64,000 nucleotides of DNA, from NCBI GenBank assembly GCA_036925085.1, contig JAUPFP010000018.1, forward strand, positions 263,001 through 327,000, written 5' to 3'. Both the position numbers and the translations under genes were made by a program. This DNA is from Brachycybe producta (taxonomy: Eukaryota > Arthropoda > Diplopoda > Playtdesmida > Andrognathidae). The notes under the pieces were generated by a model. That model worked only from the letters and a program-made list of their open reading frames with translations. It did not search any database and was not told the DNA's origin. Shown here piece by piece: positions 37,301 to 46,300 of the stretch; the stretch's first letter is position 1; the number at the start of each line of letters is the position of its first letter.

Positions 37301-40300
37301 CGAAGTTAATGAATCGCTAAGTGTTCGTTTCAATCTGTCGCCCAAACGACAGCTGATTGACGGATCGTCCCATACGGGTCCCTCGGTCATCTTCTCTTCA
37401 AAGTGTTCGTAGATATCGTCCAAATCGGAACTGAAATCTGAACTGAAACTGTAACGAGAACTGTTACGTCGGGAAAGGCTACGACTCGGATTAGTGCTGC
37501 GATGTCGAAAGTGCGCCATCCACTCTCGTTCGTGTTCTAAACCATCACCTAGAAATATATCTTCGTCTTCGTCTAACATGAATCCGGTGGATGCTGTACG
37601 TCGCAAAAGAAAACCTTCAGTGTCTCTCAACAATTCTGGATCGACGATATCGCTGTCTACTGCATAACTGCTGTCATCGGTTTCAGTACGAGATACGCTC
37701 GGCCTCACTCTACGATGCAAAGAGTTTGTCAGAATTCTACGACCGAACGGTGTTTCTAAATCCAACGGCAACTCGGACATTGCAATCGTTGTGCGTCTGG
37801 AAGCTAAAATATAAAAAAAAAAGTTTAAGAAAAGAAATCATTTCAAGACACTGTGCGGAAAAAAAAACGATGAGAATTTCAAAGTTTATTGTAAATTAGA
37901 TGAGTAAATGAAATTGCATAAATATATAATTTTCATACTTAATTTTTTTTTTGTTAGCAAAGCAAAATCTAAAATTTTACCTTTGCCATACGACCATAAA
38001 ACGTTTATTTTTAAAAATATCATCATGAATCGCTCTATGCTCCTAAGTTCGCTTTTAAATAAACCTTGAAGTTCTTTTATAAGGTGCCTCAACCCCAAAT
38101 TCTTTCTTAAAATGCAACTTTGGATATAATTGCAAATAATTATGTTCTTTAATTTCCAATGCAACTTTTAAAAAAAATATAAAAATATTTCGTTTACTTT
38201 ATTAAACCTTTCATTGAATTTATTAAAACACTTGTTTGGATTTTAATAAAAATGTTTATCTTTAAATTTATTAAGTATTTATAAAAAAAACTCTTTAAAT
38301 TTATTCAATATTTATAAAAGATTTTTTTAAATTTATTCAATATTTATGAAAGATTTCTTTAAATTTATTCAATATTTATAAAAGATTTCTTTAAATTAGT
38401 TAAAGCATTTTTTATTAACTTCATGAAAATATTTCACGAACTTTATGAAAACCATTCTTTAAATTTATTGAAACATTTCCTTAAATTTATCAAAACGTTT
38501 GTTTCTTTCTTTTATTAAAACATTTCTTTAAATAAAAAAAACTTCATTTGAAACTATACAAGTTATAGAATTAAATGTAATAATTTGTTCATTTTATAAT
38601 TATTATTATTATTATTATTATTATTGGTATTCTTCTTCTTCTTATAATTATTACTATTATTATGTCTTAAAAAATAAATTTTTGTATGCTACATTTCCAT
38701 GTCAGTTTTATATCTTTAGAAACTCCCATAAAAATTTATTTTAAAAATACCAATCTAAAAATACTATTAAAATAGTAAAAGTATTAAATTACTTTTCTAG
38801 TTTCAAAGAAAACTATCCAAATTCTTTTAAATGTTGCATTGAAAAATCTAAGGACGTGAGAACCGCAAATCACTACATCTAAGTCCAAGTAAAATTGGCT
38901 AAGTTACATCGGTTCCAATATATATTAATATGCGTAGTGGAAACGTCTTACAAACCATTGTATTCATCGGTGAAATCATCATCCACTTCTTCCGAACAAC
39001 TCTTAAAACCTTCTTCGTCTTCCTCAAGATCTTCGTTCTCCTCTGAACTACTTGAAGACATTTCACTTCGACAGGAAATAAAGCTGGCGTCCATCGTGGC
39101 TCCTTCGAGTGACGGTTTCTTTGCTGCTTTTTCAGACTTCGGCTTCGTGCAACCGGAACTCAATCTCAGAGGCCTCTGAAAAGCAAGACCTCCACTAGAA
39201 ATGTTGTCTTCTTCTTCTTCGGATTCTTCTTCTTCTTTAACGACATTGAAATCTTCCGTACAATCACGGTACATACTTTCATCTGAATCTTCTCGATCTA
39301 GCAAATGTAGATCCTGTGCTCGACGATGTACAAAAGAGGGCTGATTTTCCACAAAAGCAATCGATTTAGTAGTATTCAAAGTTCGCTGATCGGTGATGTT
39401 CACATTATCATCACACGGCGAACCTTGCAAAGTTCTAACAGAACCACAATCTGGCGTAACACAGTCATCTCTTTCGTTAGTACACATCTTGGTCTCTTCG
39501 ACACGATGTTTCAACTGATTTACGAGACCACAAAGTCCAAACCCCGCACCTCTCTTAGCCATCAGTGACTTCATTAGAGTCAGAGGTAACTGATCGTTCG
39601 TTGCAGAATCTTTGTCTACATCGACAGCTTCTCTGATCGGAGAAGGATCTTCGGGTGGTGTCGAACTACAGCTCTTGCCCATGGGTGGTATTCTCATGTA
39701 AGACATTGGCTGCTGACGAAATCCAGCAAAAGCTTTGTTCAGTTCGCGGACAATTGAGGTTTCCAGGTACTGACTCTCGGGAATCAAATGGTAGTCCTTA
39801 AAATCAATAAGGCAGACGTGAGTGTTGAAGACGCCATGAATTTCAACCTAACAAAAAAAATAACCCAGTTAAAATCAGTAGATAGTGGTCCAGTAGAAAG
39901 TATTTTTCGGTGTATTAAATGAACTTAAAAAAAATTCAAACTTTATTAGAAACTAATGACCTCATTCCATAAAAATGTGACAATCATATCTTATGCCATT
40001 GCTTGTATGACATTAGTTTATGACTGTCATATTATTCTGTGCACCAGTCAATGGCAGTCATATGACAATCTTTGTCATAATAATATTTTGCAATTTGCTT
40101 TTTTGACTTTTACGAGGTTTGAGCTAGATATCACAATGTAGTGTCATATGACAGTCATATTGATTTCTGTGATGAGACCCCTGAATAGTAAATGAATATG
40201 ACAATTAAAGGTATTTTCATTGAAAATTATTTAAACAACTTTATTTTCTCTTCTATTTCAGGGGCGTAGCTGGGAACCTGCAGCCCCGCGACTGCGGGGG

Positions 40301-43300
40301 AGGGGAGCCAGAGGTTTGGAGGGCGCATTTTGGGGGTGCAACGTTTTAAGCAGCAGGGGGCGCAAACGAACCTAGCTATGCCACTGTTCTAGTTTGAAAT
40401 AAGTTTTAAATTTTATTTTGTATATAAAAAAAACCAGTGACATTTTTTTCACTCGTGTTAAAAAAATGAAAATAAAATGAAACAGTTTTCTCGATAACAG
40501 TAATAATTAAATTACCAAATCTTTGACAGGTTGAGGAAAACACGAGTTGTCTCGATGGTCCAGAAGGTCGTTAATTGGAAGCAATCCATGGGCAGTGAAT
40601 GCCTCGTTATATTCAAGCACTTCAGTTGACAACAAGGCAACCAATAATTCAGGAAAGGCACTAAAGATCAGATCTTCCTAGCAATAATGCCATAACAAAT
40701 GAATTACACTTGCAAAATTTTGTTTATTAATATTAAAGATATGATAACAATTATTTTATTATATACATTTTTGTCGCCACCGTCGAGAACGAGGCCTCCC
40801 ATCCGACTGCTTACGAAGCAAACCTTAAAAAAATTCGTCAATTTATAAGGAAACTGAATAAAAACTTTTAAGAAAGTTGGTTTCTCACTTTTAAAGAACC
40901 AAATTCCGCTTGTTCTACTTTTCCTTCGTGGCGAACAACCACTGGACATAAGGTTTTCTCACAATGAAGCCAATCACTCAGGTCTAATTCGGCCTTCTTT
41001 GGCATCACCTATGGAGACCAAAAAGAATACCAGCTTCCATCAAGTGCAACTTCAGTAACAGTAATGCCTTAAAAACGGAGTTTCCATGACAATCAAGGGT
41101 GCCACTAGTGTTTCTAAGATGGTGCCACTAGTGTTTCTAAGCTGGTGCCACTAGTGTTTCTAAGCTGGTGCCACTAGTGTTTCTAAGCTGGTGCCACTAG
41201 TGGTTCTAAGTTGGTGCCACTAGTGGTTCTAAGCTGGTGCCACTAGTGTTTCTAAGCTGGTGCCACTAGTGGTTCTAAGTTGGTGCCACTAGTGGTTCTA
41301 AGTTGGTGCCACTAGTGGTTCTAAGTTGGTGCCACTAGTGGTTCTAAGTTGGTGCCACTAGTGGTTCTAAGTTGGTGCCACTAGTGGTTCTAAGATGGTG
41401 CCACTAGTGTTTCTAAGATGGTGCCACTAGTGTTTCTAAGATGGTGCCACTAGTGTTTCTAAGATGGTGCCACTAGTGTTTCTAAGCTGGTGCCACTAGT
41501 GTTTCTAAGCTGGTGCCACTAGTGTTTCTAAGCTGGTGCCACTAGTGTTTCTAAGCTGGTGCCACTAGTGTTTCTAAGCTGGTGCCACTAGTGTTTCTAA
41601 GTTGGTGCCACTAGTGTTTCTAAGTTGGTGCCACTAGTGTTTCTAAGTTGGTGCCACTTGTGTTTCTAAAATGATGCCATTTGTGTTTCTAAAATGATGC
41701 CACTAGTGTTTCGAAGATGGTGCCAATAGTTTTTACTTTGGTTTTTAAGCATTTTGATAAATTTGCAATATACAGTATGAGACTCCATTAATATGGAAAA
41801 TAGTCGGAATTTTTTTAAAAAATCAAAAGCTAAATTTTTATACTTAATATAATTTTGACAACAATGGCGACTCATACATCGCAATTTTTTCAAGCTACTT
41901 AAAAAACAGTATAACACTGGGTGCAATTGGAAACTAAAACTATTTCTTTGTGCTGTAAAGAATCTAGAAGGGTGATTGCTCCGCCTCATACACAATTCTT
42001 TAAGGCGCTTTTAAAATATAAACGCCTCTCAAACTTTATTTAACTTGACATGACCGTTGGACTTGTTTTTCTCCTATTTTAGCCAATTTCCCTGTAACTC
42101 AGAGAGTTCAAATTTTATACACAGCAGCCTCTACTAGTGCGACCTGTTTATCTATGAAAATTTGACGGATCATCGAATGACCTGTCCAGGATTCGTTATA
42201 GGAGGGTAACTTAAATAACGTAACTCCTGTAGACCCCACAACAAAAAAACATGTCTTAGTAGAAATCAAAGCTTGTACCGAAAAACGTAGTTTTTCTTAT
42301 ATTTACTTGATCATTTCTACAGTATTGAAACACGGAACAATCAAATTTTGAAAAAAAGAATTTCCAGATGTGCATCATTTTTTTTTCTCTCATATATGAA
42401 CCCCCCTAGAAAGCCCTAGAAATGAGGAGGCCATGAAGCAAACATTGTCGTCTACATTTTAAACATTCCTTCATCTACATGTACTACCTTCACATTGAAG
42501 GTCGCCATGTTCAATTTAACCTTCTAGAGAAAGCAAGTATTTGGATTAAGATGAATCCTTTCTTGAGAACTTGAGAAGGGTAAATGGAGCTAGAGTAATG
42601 TTTTCTCGGACACGTTTTCTTGACAAACGTCCTGCCCAGCTACTGTTTCCGGACGCTGCTTTTCTGTTTCCTTTACAAATAATTATATATTTTTTTCTCT
42701 TTTTAATAGTCATACGTTCATAACCAAGCCACACATAAGCACACAAGAAACGTTTTTTTTTTTAAAAAACTTTTTTTCAAAACAAATGGCTGACAATTCA
42801 ATTCATTTTAAATCATTTTCAAAAGCCAACAATGAAGAAGAGAAACAGAAAAAAATGTATAAAATATAAAATTATTGCAGTGGTAATAATTATTATTCGT
42901 TTCCAAATGCACCCACTGATTCAATCCCTCTCAATCAAAATTTGTCATTACCTGTCGTATAAAAACCACTTTCCCTTTTGGTTCTTGAGAGGCCATGAGT
43001 TCAAAATAAGCAAGAAATTGACGGAATTTTCTCTGTTGTACAGCACTGCAAAGAAAAAGAAAATGAAAAACACGCTTCTTACTGAATGCTAATTAGGTTG
43101 CCTTCATTTTAATTGAGTGTTACTGAAAAATATTGAATCAATATGTGAATTATGGCAGCATGTTTATGTTCCACTTGAAACAGTTCGGAACTGTCTAATT
43201 AATTTTTTTTATAAATAATATTATACAAGGGGTGGTGGGTTGAATATATTTTGTAACATTTGATAAGTTTGAATCTCTAGATACAAATTAATTAATTTCT

Positions 43301-46300
43301 TTATTATTAGTCCATAGTCAGCGTAATTGGTTACATAAAATGAAATTAATTGATTCTACTCAAAATGAATCCACGTTTGTTGAGCTTCAAAGACTCCACG
43401 GCTTAATTAGTTAATAATAGAATTTGCTTGCCTTTCTTTTTAGAAAAAAAAAGAAGATAATTCGCAGTAATTCTAATTGCTTACCCACACACACTACCCA
43501 TTCATTTACAAGAAATTCAATTAAGAAAACGTCCTCGAAAGGTCTTTGTTTATGTGAATGTGTGTTTTTAATTGTCTTTGTTGATTTTCTAATGAGCTAT
43601 TATATTAATTTACGTAAGATCTCTTAATCTTCTTGCATTTTGAAAACAAATAAAGAAAAAAAGAGACGAAAGCGTTTTAGAAACTTGAAGAGTAAATGAA
43701 TACCATAAAGTATAGTTTAAGAGCAACCGCAGACGACAGACAGTCTGTGACGGACTAAATTGTAGTTTGTCAGATGTCTGAGGCTAACATAACACAAAAG
43801 GAAACGACCATCAATTTGTCGGTGGTCGTGCTTGTGCGTGGGCGCCTGCCACTGGCGCGTCCATGGCCGAGTACAGGATCTCCATCCCACCGCTGACAAT
43901 CGGGTCGGCGAGAAAAATGGAACATGTCGCATCTTTTCTGTCGGCCCATCTATTTAGTAGGCCGTGTGCGTTGCTCTGTAAGAAAACCTAATGCTCATCC
44001 TGACCGACTATAAACTGTCTTCCACTGATTGTCTGTCATCTGCGGTCGCCCTTAAAGTTAATTTTCAAGGAGAAAACACTCTTACGTGATATATAGACCC
44101 TATATTCATTTTTCTACATTGTAAACAACTTTCATTTTCTTCCTAGGGTGAGCGTAGATGACAGACAGTCGATGATGGACTATATTGTAGTAAGGTCAGT
44201 GCACACGACCGACAGTTTTGTCAGACGTCGGAGGCCGACAAAACGTAAGTGCAAATGACCGTCGGTGGCTGTGCTTGTGCATGGATGCCTGCCATCATGC
44301 GCACGCACCGTCCAGAAACTATGTAAAAACAATAAATTAGTAGTTCATGTGCACGTCCACGGCCGAGTACAGGATCTCCATCCAACCACCGATAATCGGG
44401 TCAGCAAGAAAAATGGAACATGTCTCATCTTTTCTTGGCCGTGTGCGTTGCCCTGTAAGAAGCCATACTGTTCATTCTGACCGACTAATCTGTCTGTCAT
44501 CGATTGTTTGTCGTCTGCAGACACCCTTAAAGTTAATTATCAATGAGAAAATACTCTTAGATGATATATTCAATCTTCTGCTTTCTAAACAACTTTCAAT
44601 TTCTTCTTAACATTGTGTCTGAAACGCAGAATAACAAGATTTCTATAGTTCGTAGCTTGCAGTTTATTTTCATTTGCGTATTTTGTAAAGATTACTTTAT
44701 AGCAAGGTAGATTTACTTGACGTAATTTTAATTTAAGCTATTATATATGAACCGCTAGTTTTCAAACTCTGGTTGTTCAACGTTTCAGAAATAACACTTA
44801 GAAAAAACTTGAAAGTGTATTAAAAACTACAACAGTAGCTGAATTACCGGTATTTAATGGTATTCTCACATTGATATCTTTCAAAATAAACTTTTTATAC
44901 ACAATAGTGTCCGCTTAAAGTTGGGTCATTTTCAAGCTGAGCATAAAAAGCTTATATTAAAAGATATCCATCCACACATGAAAATATCCTTAAGTGATTG
45001 ATTGAGCTACCCTTCTAGTTTCTAAAACACTTTCAAGTTTCTATTCATTTTGTTTCTGAAAGAAAACATTAAAGAGAGTTCAAGGGGCGTAAAGTAATTT
45101 TTTTTAATTCAAATGAAAACCTCCCTGAATATTTAATTGTTAATTTTCCAAAAGTATAGAAAAAAGTCAACATTGAGATTTGAAAAAAAAATTAAATTTA
45201 AATATGTAAATCCATATGAAAAAAAAATGAACAAAAAAAAAACCTAACAAAACTATGAAAAGTATTCGGAGTTTGTGTATGACGTATGTTCGTCAGTGTG
45301 TGCGTGTGTGTGATTTGCCTTATGTCAATATTACCTTTTGAGATGAATAAAAAACCGAGCAAAATTACAATCTTGAAGCGTGGGATGTGTTTTCAGAGTT
45401 CTTCGAGGAAATGTTGAAAAGAAGGCATTCGCCACCAATGAGGCAACAAATCTTCTATCCAATTCTGAGCAATCTCCTAACATAAGAAGAAGAAAAAAAA
45501 AAAACAGAAATAAATTGCAGACTAGATTGCGATATTTTTTTCTTCTTCTTGTTGTTTGTTCGAATTGTCGTTCAAATTTGTGACTATTTTGAGGATCATC
45601 GTTGTGAATTGATGAGTGAAATTGATATTGCATTGACATTTAACAATAATAGTCGTTGTCAGGTAGTTTCATCCATGTGTATGTGGTGATGATATATATT
45701 TATTATACATGTGGGTATCTCTTTCTCTCTCTCTCTTGATCATCTCATTATCAACAACACAAAAACCCAAGATCGTAATGTTGCCATGGAGAATGAAATA
45801 GAATTTCAGACAGAAAAACAACAGTCAAATAACATCAAATACGTCAACACGTCTTGTTATGCAAATTTACACAACATTAAAAAAAGTGTATAACTAGTTC
45901 CTTCTTAATGAAAATGTAAATCTTGTTTTGATTTGTTTTTACCACACAATTATGCCAAAATGGCATAACAAAAAAAAAGTGGTTCTTAAAATTTCCAGTG
46001 GTCTGAACTTTTAAGATTAATAGATTCAAGAAATAACTTGAACATGAACCCTCTAAGTTGGGTTTCAACATAGAGAAAAAAATCTTATGCGAAGGTAGAC
46101 TGAATAAAAAAAAAAGTTTTTTTCTTTCATTGGAACCCTGTGCAGAGGGTTCAAGAGTTAATAAAATTCTAAGTGTCTTTTTTAGAAATAGAACCTCTGA
46201 AAAGTAATTAAATTCTTTAAAAATGTAATAACATTTTATTTCAAGTTGTATATAAAAGTTTACACAAACTTCTTAGAAACAACTTTAAGAATAACAATTA

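Noticed and set aside
37780..37780. ATG reading MSELPLDLE as the start of an independent gene
   Set aside because: The frame is open back to the acceptor and joins exon 8 in phase, and the downstream exons complete the PARG C-terminus. A second promoter cannot be excluded but nothing shows one.
36048..37899. Open frames of 76-108 codons on the + strand opposite the insertion exon
   Set aside because: They are shadows of the 1775-nt exon on the other strand, caused by its GC-richer, stop-poor composition.
41098..41730. CRISPR array
   Set aside because: Units are directly adjacent without unique spacers, in an intron of an animal gene; it is a minisatellite.
45711..45893. 60-codon open frame in a PARG-like intron
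   Set aside because: Opposite strand to the gene, no similarity, and starts in a (CT)n tract.
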